NCBI GenBank assembly: GCA_021789595.1
Contig: JAJYJJ010000011.1
Location: 1 to 64,000, forward strand
Direction of reading: 5' to 3'
Length of the DNA: 64,000 nt
Origin: Nitrospirota bacterium
GTDB lineage: Bacteria > Nitrospirota > Thermodesulfovibrionia > UBA6902 > JAJYJJ01
Made by a program: the position numbers and the translations under genes. Below are positions 16,602-25,867 of this stretch, piece after piece (position 1 is the stretch's first letter; the number at the start of each line of letters is the position of its first letter). Below the pieces are notes generated by a model. That model searched no databases and had not been told where the DNA came from. It saw nothing but the letters and a program-made list of their open reading frames with translations.

Positions 16602-17623
16602 GGATTGCCCTTGATGCCATGGGGGGGGACTATGCCCCTGCTGTAAATGTGGAAGGGGCGATTGAAGCAGTTATAGAGCATGGTTTCGAGGTAATCCTCG
16701 TAGGCAACCAGGAAATCCTCAAGGGTGAATTAGAAGCAAAGAACTATCCACGCCCTCTAATATCCATCAGGCATTCATCTGAGGTTGCTGGAATGGATGA
16801 ATCAACAATAACAGCGCTCAGGAAGAAGAAGGATTCCTCAATAAGGGTTGCAGTCAATCTTGTGAAATCTGGTGAGGCAGATGCCGTAGTCAGTGCAGGG
16901 CATTCAGGGGTGGCGATGGCAACTGCCCTATTTGTTCTTGGCGCTCTGCCAGGAGTAGCCCGACCTGCTATAGCTGCTACCATGCCGACCTTAAAAGGGC
17001 CGTTTATCCTCATCGATGCCGGCGCAAATGTGGATTCAAAGCCTCTGCATCTACTCCAGTTCGCCCTTATGGGAGACGCCTATGTAAAGGCAATCTTTCA
17101 GAGAGAAGATCCGAGGGTGGGGCTTCTTGGCATAGGCGAGGAGGATATAAAGGGCAATGAACTCACAAAGGAGACATTCAAACTCCTCAAGGAGTCAGAC
17201 ATCAATTTCATAGGCAACATAGAAGGCAAGGATGTCTTTACAGGCATAGCTGATGTAGTTGTATGCGATGGCTTTATAGGCAATATAACGCTGAAGATAA
17301 GCGAGGGGCTTGCAGATGTCATCACAAAGATGCTAAAAAGGGAGATAGCAGACAAGACAACAGGAAGGCTTGGCTATCTGTTCTTAAAATCAGCCCTGAG
17401 AAACTTCAGAAAAAAAACAGATTATGCCGAATACGGCGGCGCACCACTGCTGGGTATAAATGGTACATGCATTATAGGTCATGGAAGGTCAACAGCAAAG
17501 GCAATAAAGAATGCGCTGAGGCTTGCATCTGAGTTCTCATCAAAAAGGGTAGCAGAGATGATTGCAGGTGAGATAAATGAGAGGATCCCGCAGTCAATGA
17601 CCCGTAAAGGGAAGGGAGCATAA
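16598..17623 (+). CDS. plsX: Phosphate acyltransferase PlsX
   Basis: PlsX converts acyl-ACP and phosphate to acyl-phosphate for phospholipid synthesis by PlsY. The 341-residue protein shows the family start MRIALDAMGGDYAP, the central SAGHSGVAMATAL and the late motif EYGGAPLLGINGTCIIGHG. It overlaps rpmF and is followed immediately by fabH, as in many bacteria. It acts at the cytoplasmic face of the membrane. Confidence 0.95.
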   Translation: MRIALDAMGGDYAPAVNVEGAIEAVIEHGFEVILVGNQEILKGELEAKNYPRPLISIRHSSEVAGMDESTITALRKKKDSSIRVAVNLVKSGEADAVVSAGHSGVAMATALFVLGALPGVARPAIAATMPTLKGPFILIDAGANVDSKPLHLLQFALMGDAYVKAIFQREDPRVGLLGIGEEDIKGNELTKETFKLLKESDINFIGNIEGKDVFTGIADVVVCDGFIGNITLKISEGLADVITKMLKREIADKTTGRLGYLFLKSALRNFRKKTDYAEYGGAPLLGINGTCIIGHGRSTAKAIKNALRLASEFSSKRVAEMIAGEINERIPQSMTRKGKGA

Positions 17624-18610
17624 TTGATAAGGAGTAGGATTACAGGAACCGGCTCCTATGCCCCGGAAAAGGTTTTGACCAATCTTGACCTTGAAAAGAT
17701 GGTAGAGACATCTGATGAATGGATAAGGGAAAGAACAGGAATAAGGGAGAGAAGGATAGCAGGGCAGGAGCAAACAACCTCTGATATGGCATATGAGGCA
17801 TCACGAAGGGCACTTGATGCCTCAGGGATAAAGGCAAAGGATATTGATCTGATAATAGTTGCCACTGTTACGCCTGATATGCCGACGCCGTCTGCTGCCT
17901 GCATACTGCAGCACAAACTTGGTGCAAAAAGGGCTGCTGCCTTTGACATCAATGCAGCCTGCTCGGGTTTTATATACGGCCTTTCAGTAGCCGACAGCTT
18001 CATAAGAGGCGGCTCTTATAAAAAGGTGCTTGTAGTTGGCTCAGAGACCTTGAGCAAGATAACAGACTGGGAGGACAGGACAACCTGCGTCCTGTTCGGA
18101 GATGGTGCCGGGGCTGTAATCTTAGAGCCAACAGAGGGCAACAATGCAATACTTTCAACCCACCTGCATACAGATGGCTCTATGTGGGAGCTGATACATA
18201 TGCCTGCCGGAGGCTCAAGGAATCCTGCCTCAGAAAAAACAATAAAGAAAAGACTGCACTATATCAAGATGAAGGGCAATGAGATATTCAAGGTTGCTGT
18301 AAGGACACTTGAGGATATCGTTATTGAGACGATAAAGGCAAATGGCTTAAAACCATCGGACATAACCCTGCTCATACCTCACCAGGCAAACCTGAGGATA
18401 ATCCAGGCAACTGCCAAAAGGCTTGATCTTCCCATGGACAGGGTAGTTGTAAATCTTGATAGATATGGAAATACATCAGCAGCGTCAATACCCATTGCCC
18501 TGGATGAGGCAGTGAGGCAGAAGAGGATAAGGAAGGGTGATATTATCCTGCTTGAGGCATTTGGCGGAGGACTTACATGGGCATCTGCCCTTATAAGATG
18601 GCCATTATAA
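17624..18610 (+). CDS. fabH: 3-oxoacyl-ACP synthase III FabH
   Basis: FabH condenses acetyl-CoA with malonyl-ACP to start fatty acid synthesis. The 328-residue protein shows the Cys-His-Asn triad: Cys in NAACSGF, His in IPHQANLRII and Asn in GNTSAASIP. Translation begins at TTG directly after the plsX stop, with GGGAAGGGA upstream. Unlike many genomes, fabD-fabG-acpP-fabF do not follow; fabF, acpP and rnc are at the far end of the window on the other strand. Confidence 0.95.
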   Translation: MIRSRITGTGSYAPEKVLTNLDLEKMVETSDEWIRERTGIRERRIAGQEQTTSDMAYEASRRALDASGIKAKDIDLIIVATVTPDMPTPSAACILQHKLGAKRAAAFDINAACSGFIYGLSVADSFIRGGSYKKVLVVGSETLSKITDWEDRTTCVLFGDGAGAVILEPTEGNNAILSTHLHTDGSMWELIHMPAGGSRNPASEKTIKKRLHYIKMKGNEIFKVAVRTLEDIVIETIKANGLKPSDITLLIPHQANLRIIQATAKRLDLPMDRVVVNLDRYGNTSAASIPIALDEAVRQKRIRKGDIILLEAFGGGLTWASALIRWPL

Positions 18611-18630
18611 GATGGTAGGTAAGGATATAT

Positions 18631-20031
18631 TTGTACATGAGAAGATATAGACAGCTATATAGGATAGAGAAAGATACCTTGGGTGAGGTAAAGGTTCCAA
18701 TCAATGCCTATTACGGCGCACAGACCCAGAGGGCAGTAGAGAATTTCCCTGTAAGCGGTATGCGCCTTAACCGAAGATTCATCAGGGCACAGGGCATAAT
18801 AAAGTTCGCTGCTGCAATGGCAAATACAAGCATCGGGCTCATTGATAAAAGAATCGGCAATGCAATAATGAAGGCCGCTGAAGAGGTGATCAAGGGGAAA
18901 TGGGATGAGCAATTTGTTGTTGATGTGTTTCAGGCAGGTGCAGGGACATCACAGAACATGAATGCCAATGAGGTAATAGCAAACAGGGCATCTGAGAGCC
19001 TCGGATTAAAAAAGGGGGATTATTCCCTTGTCCATCCCAATAACCATGTGAATATGGCCCAGTCCACAAATGATACAATCCATGCTGCAATACATATCGC
19101 ATCTATCGAGGCCGTAGATGACAGGCTTCTCCCATACATGTTACTTCTTGAAAGGGCACTGAAGAAGAAGGCAAGAGAGTTTAATGGCGTTGTAAAGATA
19201 GGGAGGACACATCTACAGGATGCTGTGCCGATAAGAATGGGGCAGGAATTTTCAGGCTATGCAGAGATGGTGACAAAGGGGATAGACAGGCTCAGGAGGG
19301 CGAGGGCATCTGTCCTTGAGATAGGCATAGGTGGAACTGCCGTTGGCACAGGGCTCAATGCGCATCCAGGTTTCCAGGGCATTGCAATAAAGGCGATAAA
19401 CAGGATTACAGGTAAGCGATTCAGAAGGCCAGGGAATATCTTTGAGTTTATGCAGAATACAGATGGGGTTCTTGAACTCAGTTCTGTGCTTAGGGGGATT
19501 GCTGTCAGCCTGACAAAGATAGCAAACGACATGAGGCTTCTGAGTTCAGGCCCAAGGGCAGGACTTGGAGAGATAATGCTTCCACCCATGCAGCCAGGCT
19601 CATCCATAATGCCAGGCAAGATAAACCCTGTGCTTGCAGAGATGCTGAACATGGTCTGTTATCAGGTGATTGGAAATGACCAGGCAGTGATGATGGCATG
19701 TCAGGCAGCACAACTTGAGCTTAATGTGATGATGCCTGTTATAGCACATAATATCCTGCAATCCATAGATATCCTTTCAGAAGGGATAAAGGCATTTACC
19801 GAGAAATGTATTGTTGGCATTAAGGTCAATAAGGAACGCTGTAAGTCGCTGTCAGATGACAGTACTGCTCTGGCAACAGCGCTCAATCCGAGGATCGGTT
19901 ATTACGAGGCAGCAGAGATAGCAAAAGAGGCATATATAAAGGGGAAGACTGTAAAGGACATCGTTATAGAGAAGGGCATCATGACAGAAAAAGAGGCCCA
20001 AAAAATCCTTGACCCAAGAAGACTGACATAG
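18631..20031 (+). CDS. Fumarase C / aspartate ammonia-lyase family protein
   Basis: This 466-residue protein is a full-length member of the fumarase/aspartase superfamily, with the mobile-loop signature GSSIMPGKINPVLAEM and QAGAGTSQNMNANEVIANRA. The two functions are difficult to separate: NANEVIANRA and ICRxL-like C-terminal features lean toward aspartase, while parts of the middle resemble class II fumarase. It interconverts fumarate with either malate or aspartate in the cytoplasm. The start is TTG 18631 (AAGGA five bases upstream) or the ATG two codons later. It follows fabH by 20 bases and may share its transcript. Confidence 0.88.
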   Translation: MYMRRYRQLYRIEKDTLGEVKVPINAYYGAQTQRAVENFPVSGMRLNRRFIRAQGIIKFAAAMANTSIGLIDKRIGNAIMKAAEEVIKGKWDEQFVVDVFQAGAGTSQNMNANEVIANRASESLGLKKGDYSLVHPNNHVNMAQSTNDTIHAAIHIASIEAVDDRLLPYMLLLERALKKKAREFNGVVKIGRTHLQDAVPIRMGQEFSGYAEMVTKGIDRLRRARASVLEIGIGGTAVGTGLNAHPGFQGIAIKAINRITGKRFRRPGNIFEFMQNTDGVLELSSVLRGIAVSLTKIANDMRLLSSGPRAGLGEIMLPPMQPGSSIMPGKINPVLAEMLNMVCYQVIGNDQAVMMACQAAQLELNVMMPVIAHNILQSIDILSEGIKAFTEKCIVGIKVNKERCKSLSDDSTALATALNPRIGYYEAAEIAKEAYIKGKTVKDIVIEKGIMTEKEAQKILDPRRLT

Positions 20032-20045
20032 CGCAGGGTGTTTCC

Positions 20046-21044
20046 TTACCTCGGATGCTCAAGTGTTGATGCAATTGGTATGAGTTTCTTATATTCGTTA
20101 TAGGATACGGATGATTTCCAATAGCCACTTACTTTACCGATGGTGATTACCCCAAAAAACACTGAAACACACAGGGCAGTGAATAGCCACGGCTGTATCT
20201 TCCTTTTGCCTATCATGGCCATGTCAAGTGCACCTTTTGCCGGGCAATGACTTATGCATGTCAGACAACCTGTACATTCAGGAGAGATGACCCTGTATTT
20301 TTGTTCGACCACAAGATATGATGGGCAGTTTTCAGTGCACTTGCCACAGTGGATACAACTCTGTTCATCCCGTGTTACCTTTATCGGGCTCAGGCAGCTT
20401 AAAAGGCCGAGAAGCGCTCCATAGGGACAGAGATAACGGCACCAGAAATTCTTGTTAACTATGGATAAGACTGTGAGGATTGATAATGTTATCATGGTGG
20501 TTGTTGACATCTCTGTAAAAAACTTAAGCAGCTTTATATCTGCTATCTTGTAGTATGGACCAGAGAGAAATGCATTCAGGGAATGGGCATCCATCCTGAT
20601 AATGATCACATAAAGGAAAAACGACATAAGAAGGTACTTGATAGACCTCAGCCCATAGTCAATAGCCTTTGAAAACGATATATTCCTGCCAAAGACCTTT
20701 TTGCCGATCTTCCACATGGCCTCTGATATGGTTCCAACAGGGCAGATATGGCTGCAAAACCCCTTTTTCAAGAAGATGGAAACGACAATGATTGCTATAA
20801 ATATTACGATTGCTGCAGGATGGATGGGGTTAAAGGCCCCTGTCAAGATCCAGTATTTAAAACCCATGAGCGCTCCTATGGGGAGGAAACCCTCCACTGA
20901 CGGCGGCCTTGAGACATACGGGGATGATGATTCAAAGTGTAATGCAAAACGATAAAACTGATAGCCTGTGTATATGATAAGGCATAGGATGCTCCAACCT
21001 ATAATATGTCGAATTATTCTCAGATAAGTCCGTGGCATCTTCAT
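20046..21044 (-). CDS. Membrane-bound polyferredoxin (NapH/CcoG-like 4Fe-4S protein)
   Basis: The 332-residue protein has about five or six membrane helices. It has two CXXXCP motifs of the NapH/NosR type on membrane loops (CSHICPVG, CRYLCPYG) and two classical ferredoxin clusters (CIHCGKCTENCP and CTGCLTCISHCP). Such proteins pass electrons between the quinone pool and periplasmic or cytoplasmic acceptors. No nap, nos or cco genes are adjacent, so the partner is unknown. It ends convergently 14 bases from the fumarase gene. Possible roles include quinol dehydrogenase or assembly of metal oxidases. Confidence 0.82.
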   Translation of the reverse strand: MKMPRTYLRIIRHIIGWSILCLIIYTGYQFYRFALHFESSSPYVSRPPSVEGFLPIGALMGFKYWILTGAFNPIHPAAIVIFIAIIVVSIFLKKGFCSHICPVGTISEAMWKIGKKVFGRNISFSKAIDYGLRSIKYLLMSFFLYVIIIRMDAHSLNAFLSGPYYKIADIKLLKFFTEMSTTTMITLSILTVLSIVNKNFWCRYLCPYGALLGLLSCLSPIKVTRDEQSCIHCGKCTENCPSYLVVEQKYRVISPECTGCLTCISHCPAKGALDMAMIGKRKIQPWLFTALCVSVFFGVITIGKVSGYWKSSVSYNEYKKLIPIASTLEHPR

Positions 21045-21101
21045 AAAAAATATTAACCTTTATGGAATAAAATGGATATGATGAAGGTCATATAAAGATA
21101 T

Positions 21102-22322
21102 CTATCTCTTTATATTCGGTCCGCCGCCGCGAACAAAGTGTATGAGGATAAGTCCAGCGATGAAGAATGCGGCCACAGAGAGGATGGCAGGCCTCTGGCT
21201 CTTAAAGGCAGAAGATACCTGGCCAAATACTAATGGGCCAATGATCGCTGAGGATTTTCCTACGAGTGAATATACACCAAAATACTCGCTTTCTCTTTCT
21301 TCTGGTATGAACTGTGTATAGAATGCCCTTGTTGCAGCCTGTACTGTCCCAAGGCCAAGACCTGCTATACATGCAATTCCCCAGAACTCGGGCTTTGTTT
21401 TTACAAAAAAGGCAAGTATGGAGACTGCACTCCACATGATAAGAGAGGAATAAACGATCTTCTTTGGCCCAAACAGGTCTGTAGGTTTTGCCATTGCAAA
21501 TGCGCCTATGAGGGCAGTAACCTGGACAACGATATAAAGCCATATCAGCTCCTCTGGCTTAAAACCAAGGGTTGTGGATGCAAAGATGCTTGAAAATACA
21601 ATTACTGTATTGACACCGTCCTCATAGATGAGATAGGCGAGAAGAAATTTTCTCTGTTCCTTTCTATGCCAGATCTCCATGAGCATGTTCCATGTATGCC
21701 TGAAACCTAATGTTGCCGCCATGTATACGGGCATCCTGCCAGGCCTGTCAGGCGGAAGGAAAAGAAACGCAGGCGCTGAGAATATGGCAAAAAAGACTGC
21801 TACCATAATCCATGTCGTCCCAAGATATCCTGCCTTAACAAGCGGTAAGGCCAAAACAAGGGATGCAATTGAACCTGCATAGCCTACTGCAAATCCCCAT
21901 CCAGAGACCCTGCCATGATACTGGCTCGGCGCAATCTCAGGCAGAAAGGAGTTGTAAAAGACCAATCCTCCTTCCATCCCGATATTGGCAAGGACGATCA
22001 TGCAAAAACCGGTGAAGACCATGCCCTTTTGAAGCAATGACAGGGCTGAAACCGAAAGTATGCAAAGGGCTGTATAGGCAAACAGCAGTCTTTTCCTTTT
22101 ACCTGTATAGTCTGCTATGCCGCCAAGAAATGGTGAGCTAAAGGCTATTATTGCCATACTTAAAGAGATAGCTCTTCCCCACCATACATCTCCCATGCCT
22201 GTCTCATTGCCGACAATGGTTTTAGCATAATACACAGGAAAGATTACAGATGCTATAACCGCAGAATAACTCGAGTTGGCAAAGTCAAATAGCGCCCAGC
22301 TTATGATCTGTTTTCTATCCAT
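21102..22322 (-). CDS. MFS transporter, UMF1/Atg22-like family
   Basis: This membrane protein has about twelve helices and the family hallmark WALFDFANSSYSAVI near the N-terminus. The ORF track start (22358) lies deep inside the upstream gene. The ATG at 22322 (MDRKQIISW) matches the family's usual start and overlaps the upstream stop by only eight bases, giving 406 residues. Bacterial UMF1 members are major-facilitator transporters of unknown substrate. It is translationally coupled to a small unknown protein. Confidence 0.85.
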   Translation of the reverse strand: MDRKQIISWALFDFANSSYSAVIASVIFPVYYAKTIVGNETGMGDVWWGRAISLSMAIIAFSSPFLGGIADYTGKRKRLLFAYTALCILSVSALSLLQKGMVFTGFCMIVLANIGMEGGLVFYNSFLPEIAPSQYHGRVSGWGFAVGYAGSIASLVLALPLVKAGYLGTTWIMVAVFFAIFSAPAFLFLPPDRPGRMPVYMAATLGFRHTWNMLMEIWHRKEQRKFLLAYLIYEDGVNTVIVFSSIFASTTLGFKPEELIWLYIVVQVTALIGAFAMAKPTDLFGPKKIVYSSLIMWSAVSILAFFVKTKPEFWGIACIAGLGLGTVQAATRAFYTQFIPEERESEYFGVYSLVGKSSAIIGPLVFGQVSSAFKSQRPAILSVAAFFIAGLILIHFVRGGGPNIKR

Positions 22323-22536
22323 CGAACTCATCGAGAAACCATCGGTGTTCGACCTCATCGTAGTGTATTAAAAACTCCATACCGTCCTTTGTCTTTACCT
22401 TGAAATATCGTCTCTCAGGCTCTACCCATGCCTTGAGTATCTCTGCTACCTCATGGATAATTCCATCTATGAAAAGGCTCTGTGGCCTTTGCTCCGCCCT
22501 GTAGCCTGAATAGGATTGGACCTCTATTTCAACCAT
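22315..22536 (-). CDS. Small protein of unknown function
   Basis: This 73-residue soluble-looking protein is rich in aromatic and acidic residues (SYSGYRAEQRPQSLFIDG, ERRYFKVKTKDGMEFLIHYD, HRWFLDEFDG). The pattern suggests a compact beta-rich fold with no cysteine cluster or membrane segment. I recall similar small conserved hypotheticals but no function. It precedes and overlaps the MFS gene, so it may be its cofactor or merely cotranscribed. Confidence 0.65.
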   Translation of the reverse strand: MVEIEVQSYSGYRAEQRPQSLFIDGIIHEVAEILKAWVEPERRYFKVKTKDGMEFLIHYDEVEHRWFLDEFDG

Positions 22537-22640
22537 AAAGAGACCTGCCTTTCATCTGGCATCCTCAGATTATATCATACCCCTGCATGCTCTTGGGTCG
22601 TTGACCAGCATCATCCATTCATGATATTCTTTATCTTCTT

Positions 22641-23558
22641 ATGAAAAGGGTAGGTCTTATATACAATGATGTCTTCCTTCTGCATGAGACCCCTGAGTGG
22701 CATCCTGAGTCAAAGGAAAGGCTTATTGCCATTATAACCACGCTAAAGGGCTCGGATGTCTGGGAAAGGCTTGTTCACATAAGGCCTCGAAAAGCCACAT
22801 TTGAGGATATCGAGTCTGTCCACACCCATGGGTATATAGAACGTATTAAAGGATTCGGCACAGGCTATGCAGACCCTGATACATACATATCAAAAGGCAC
22901 GGTTGAGGCAGCACTTTATGCTGCAGGCGCGGTGATGGAGGCCATTGACAGGTGCAGGACAGGTGAGATGGACAGGGCATTCTGTGCAGTGAGACCACCG
23001 GGGCATCATGCAGAGGTAGACAGGGCTATGGGTTTCTGCATATTCAATAACATTGCAGTAGGTGCAAGATATGCCCAGAGGATTGGATACAAGAGGGTCT
23101 TCATCGTGGACTTTGATGTTCATCATGGGAATGGCACACAGCATATGTTTGAACAGGACAATACAGTATTTTACTTCAGCACCCACCAGTATCCGCACTA
23201 TCCAGGCACAGGGGATGAATCAGAAAAAGGCCGCGGCAGGGGGCAGGGTTTTACATACAACCTGACCATGCAGGCAGGCTTTGGCGATAAGGAATATCTA
23301 TTTGCCTACCAGGACATCCTCCATCAGCTTATGAGCAATTTCAGGCCTGACTGTATCCTGGTGTCTGCTGGATACGATATTCATTTAAGAGACCCACTCT
23401 CGCAGATCCGTGTTACAGGTGATGGGATAAGAAACATTGTCAGATGTATTATCTCAGGACAGAACATACCTGTTGTTTTTGCCCTTGAGGGAGGATACGA
23501 TTTAGATGCCCTAAGTGAGTCTGTGCTGATTACCCTGAGAGAGATGATGGAGATATAG
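22641..23558 (+). CDS. Histone deacetylase-like amidohydrolase (AcuC family)
   Basis: The 305-residue protein has the HDAC superfamily zinc site and catalytic residues: RPPGHHAE (catalytic His pair), DFDVHHGNGTQ (Asp and His ligands) and SAGYDIHLRDPL (active-site Tyr/Asp region). Bacterial members deacetylate small amides, acetylpolyamines or acetylated proteins such as acetyl-CoA synthetase (AcuC). It is a single-gene unit, ending two bases from the convergent receiver-SPOR gene. The substrate is not predictable. Confidence 0.9.
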   Translation: MKRVGLIYNDVFLLHETPEWHPESKERLIAIITTLKGSDVWERLVHIRPRKATFEDIESVHTHGYIERIKGFGTGYADPDTYISKGTVEAALYAAGAVMEAIDRCRTGEMDRAFCAVRPPGHHAEVDRAMGFCIFNNIAVGARYAQRIGYKRVFIVDFDVHHGNGTQHMFEQDNTVFYFSTHQYPHYPGTGDESEKGRGRGQGFTYNLTMQAGFGDKEYLFAYQDILHQLMSNFRPDCILVSAGYDIHLRDPLSQIRVTGDGIRNIVRCIISGQNIPVVFALEGGYDLDALSESVLITLREMMEI

Positions 23559-23559
23559 A

Positions 23560-24810
23560 TTATTCCGAGTAAATTAGTGTCATTATTTTTTCCTTAATCT
23601 TTATCTCTTTTGCCAGTGTAGAAGCGGTCTTTCTATCGTCGAATCTACCGACAAGCACCCTATATATTGTCTTGCCCTGCCTTGAGTCTTCTTTAAAAAC
23701 TGCCTCATATCCCTTGTCTTTCAATTTCTTTGCAAGATTCTCCGCGTTGTTTTTATCCCTGAAGGCGCCAGCCTGAACAGAATAAACAGGCTTTGATGAT
23801 AAAGGTTTCTCAGCTTTTGGCTTTAAAACCTGTTTTGCAGTAGTTTCACTTTGAGGCAATGCTGCCTTATCTGTATGTTGAACTGCCTCTGGGATAACCG
23901 ATGTTCTGGGTTGAGGGTTCTGGACTGATTTTTGGGGAACAGGGGTTGCAGGTTTTTCATATGGCCTAAAGACTATATAAGCCGCAGCTATCAGCACACC
24001 AATGGCTGATAAGGAAATGGCTGCAAACACAATACCCCGTTTCCTTCCTTTCTTCGTGAGCCTGCCCTTCATCGCATCGTTTCTTAAAATAGGGCATTCT
24101 ATTTGCTTTCTCCTACGAACCTCATCAAAGGCCATATCTTTGATCTCAGTATGGACTGCGTCCTGTTTTATCTCTTTCTTGCCTTCATCTCTGATCTGCA
24201 ACCCTTCTGCCTCTGCCTGAGGCGGCTGTGCCTCTATTTTAATCTCCTCTGTAACTGCTTCTTTATCTGTCAGTTCCTGAGCTTCTGCGGATGTGAGTTC
24301 CTCTGATTCCCAGAGATCTTCTTGTAAAACCTCTGCTAAATGGGGCTCTCCTGCCGCAACCTCCTCAGCCCCTTGGAACTCGACTTCTCTGTCCGGTGAC
24401 TCTTCTGTCCCGTAATCCCTTTGAACTGTAACATCTTTCGTATCTGCAAGGGCTTTATTCGTCTTAGAAATGAGTTTCTCCGGGATGAGCGGTTTTTTAA
24501 GGAAGTCTATAATACCATATGTCTTCTGGTATCTTGGTTCATAGCCCTCCTCATGAGCAGTAAACAGGATTATAGGCACATTACTGAGTGATCTTATATT
24601 ATGTATGTCCCTGCATATCTGTAACCCGTTTGTATTAGGAGTGGTGAGATCCAAGAAGATGAGTAATGGATTTATCTTCTTGGCCATCATTATTCCTATA
24701 GGCCCGCTGGATGCAGTAAAAACGAGATAGCCTTCAGGCTCGAGTGTCTTTGAGATGAGCCTGGCTGACTCCATGTCATTGTCTATTACAAGGATGCATT
24801 TATCCTTCAT
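23560..24810 (-). CDS. Receiver domain - transmembrane helix - SPOR domain fusion
   Basis: This 416-residue protein joins three parts. Residues 1-120 are a response-regulator receiver (CILVIDND, phosphoacceptor Asp54 in IFLDLTTPN, conserved Lys in FLKKPLIP). Residues 121-255 are an acidic, low-complexity linker rich in Glu, Ala and Gln. A single membrane helix spans about 260-281, after the positive KKGRKR. A Pro/Gln linker leads to a C-terminal SPOR domain (about 338-414: YSVQAGAF, YRVLVGRFDDRKTA), which binds septal glycan stripped of peptides. The topology puts the receiver inside and SPOR in the periplasm. It is the last gene after an amidase and a MamK-like actin, 31 bases downstream of the latter. 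Confidence 0.85.
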   Translation of the reverse strand: MKDKCILVIDNDMESARLISKTLEPEGYLVFTASSGPIGIMMAKKINPLLIFLDLTTPNTNGLQICRDIHNIRSLSNVPIILFTAHEEGYEPRYQKTYGIIDFLKKPLIPEKLISKTNKALADTKDVTVQRDYGTEESPDREVEFQGAEEVAAGEPHLAEVLQEDLWESEELTSAEAQELTDKEAVTEEIKIEAQPPQAEAEGLQIRDEGKKEIKQDAVHTEIKDMAFDEVRRRKQIECPILRNDAMKGRLTKKGRKRGIVFAAISLSAIGVLIAAAYIVFRPYEKPATPVPQKSVQNPQPRTSVIPEAVQHTDKAALPQSETTAKQVLKPKAEKPLSSKPVYSVQAGAFRDKNNAENLAKKLKDKGYEAVFKEDSRQGKTIYRVLVGRFDDRKTASTLAKEIKIKEKIMTLIYSE

Positions 24811-24841
24811 GATGGTCTTGTTTTATCAAAAACCTCCATCA

Positions 24842-25867
24842 TTAAAGCTCCTCCCAGTATTTTTCAGGCATATCTGCTGCAAGCTTTAATGCGCCGTCTG
24901 AGCCGGCATACAGGGGCTCTTCGACACATCTCACATTGCAGGGTCCGTATTCCTTTAATGCATTGCTGATGTATTGTGCGATACCCCTAATCAGGCTTCC
25001 TCCTCCTGCTACAACAATATTGCGCTTTATCTTGGCCTGGAATTCAGGATCGAACCGTGCAATCATCTCAGAGGTTGTATCTATGATAGCTGGAAGAATG
25101 CTTTCGCATGCGCGCCTTATCTCATTTGTTATGTCGTGCATTACAGGCCTTCCATTAACAGGTATCTCTACATGAATTGCTTCCTCTGTGTCTCCAACAA
25201 AGCTGTATCTCTCCTTAAACTGCCTTATCATATTCAGATTGAAAGTGGAGTCGGGGTATTTCTCGCTCATGTAACTGTAAAGCTGTTCGTCAACATAATC
25301 CCCGGCAGTGAGTATTGTCTTTTGATCATTCTCATCAGGTATGGAGCCGTGCATAATGCAGAAATCAACCGTACCTGCACCGAGATCTATTATAAGGGCA
25401 TTATTAAGTAAGTTCAGGCCATAAGCCACCGAAAATGGCTCTGAGACCACCATCAAGGAATTCACATACTCAGAAACAGCCTTTCTTATTGCAAGCTTGT
25501 TTATCTTCAATGTATCGGCAGGCACACCGACTATAGCGTATATCTTCTGCTCTGGCTGGGGTTTCACTAATCCTATCATGTATCGGATAAGCTCCCTGAC
25601 AGCCTCCTCGTTCCTTTCTATCCCCTCTTTTATCACGCCTCTTTCCAACGGCCTGTAAAGTTCGAGAGAAAGCCTGTTTTCCAATGCCTCTGAGCCGAAA
25701 AGAACATCCTTGCCGAGCACCTTGGCTGCTATAAAGTCCTTTGGCCATCCCACATAGCTTTCAACCCAGTCTTTTATGTCATTGCTTGCTGAAATGGCGC
25801 TCCTTGATGTTCCAAGGTCTATTCCCACATACAGTGCGCTGTCCTTCTTTCCTGTTTGCTGTTTCAT
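24842..25867 (-). CDS. MamK-like bacterial actin
   Basis: This 341-residue actin-fold ATPase has phosphate-1 GIDLGTSRSA, phosphate-2 LIIDLGAGTVD and adenosine motif VVAGGGSLIRG. Beyond the generic MreB/ParM motifs it aligns, from memory, along its whole length with the magnetosome filament protein MamK. Shared segments include SEPFSVAYGL, KTILTAGDYVDEQL, a cysteine-containing ACESILPAIID, FDPEFQAK and the C-terminal LPPQYW-like MPEKYWEEL. MamK-like proteins also occur outside magnetosome islands. No other mam genes are here. It overlaps the upstream amidase gene by four bases and precedes the receiver-SPOR fusion, suggesting a filament working with peptidoglycan remodelling. Confidence 0.85.
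   Translation of the reverse strand: MKQQTGKKDSALYVGIDLGTSRSAISASNDIKDWVESYVGWPKDFIAAKVLGKDVLFGSEALENRLSLELYRPLERGVIKEGIERNEEAVRELIRYMIGLVKPQPEQKIYAIVGVPADTLKINKLAIRKAVSEYVNSLMVVSEPFSVAYGLNLLNNALIIDLGAGTVDFCIMHGSIPDENDQKTILTAGDYVDEQLYSYMSEKYPDSTFNLNMIRQFKERYSFVGDTEEAIHVEIPVNGRPVMHDITNEIRRACESILPAIIDTTSEMIARFDPEFQAKIKRNIVVAGGGSLIRGIAQYISNALKEYGPCNVRCVEEPLYAGSDGALKLAADMPEKYWEEL

Noticed and set aside
24842-25867. Magnetosome gene island suggested by the MamK-like protein
   Set aside because: No mamA, mamB, mamE, mamM, mamO or mamQ-like gene is in the window; MamK-like actins occur outside magnetotactic loci.
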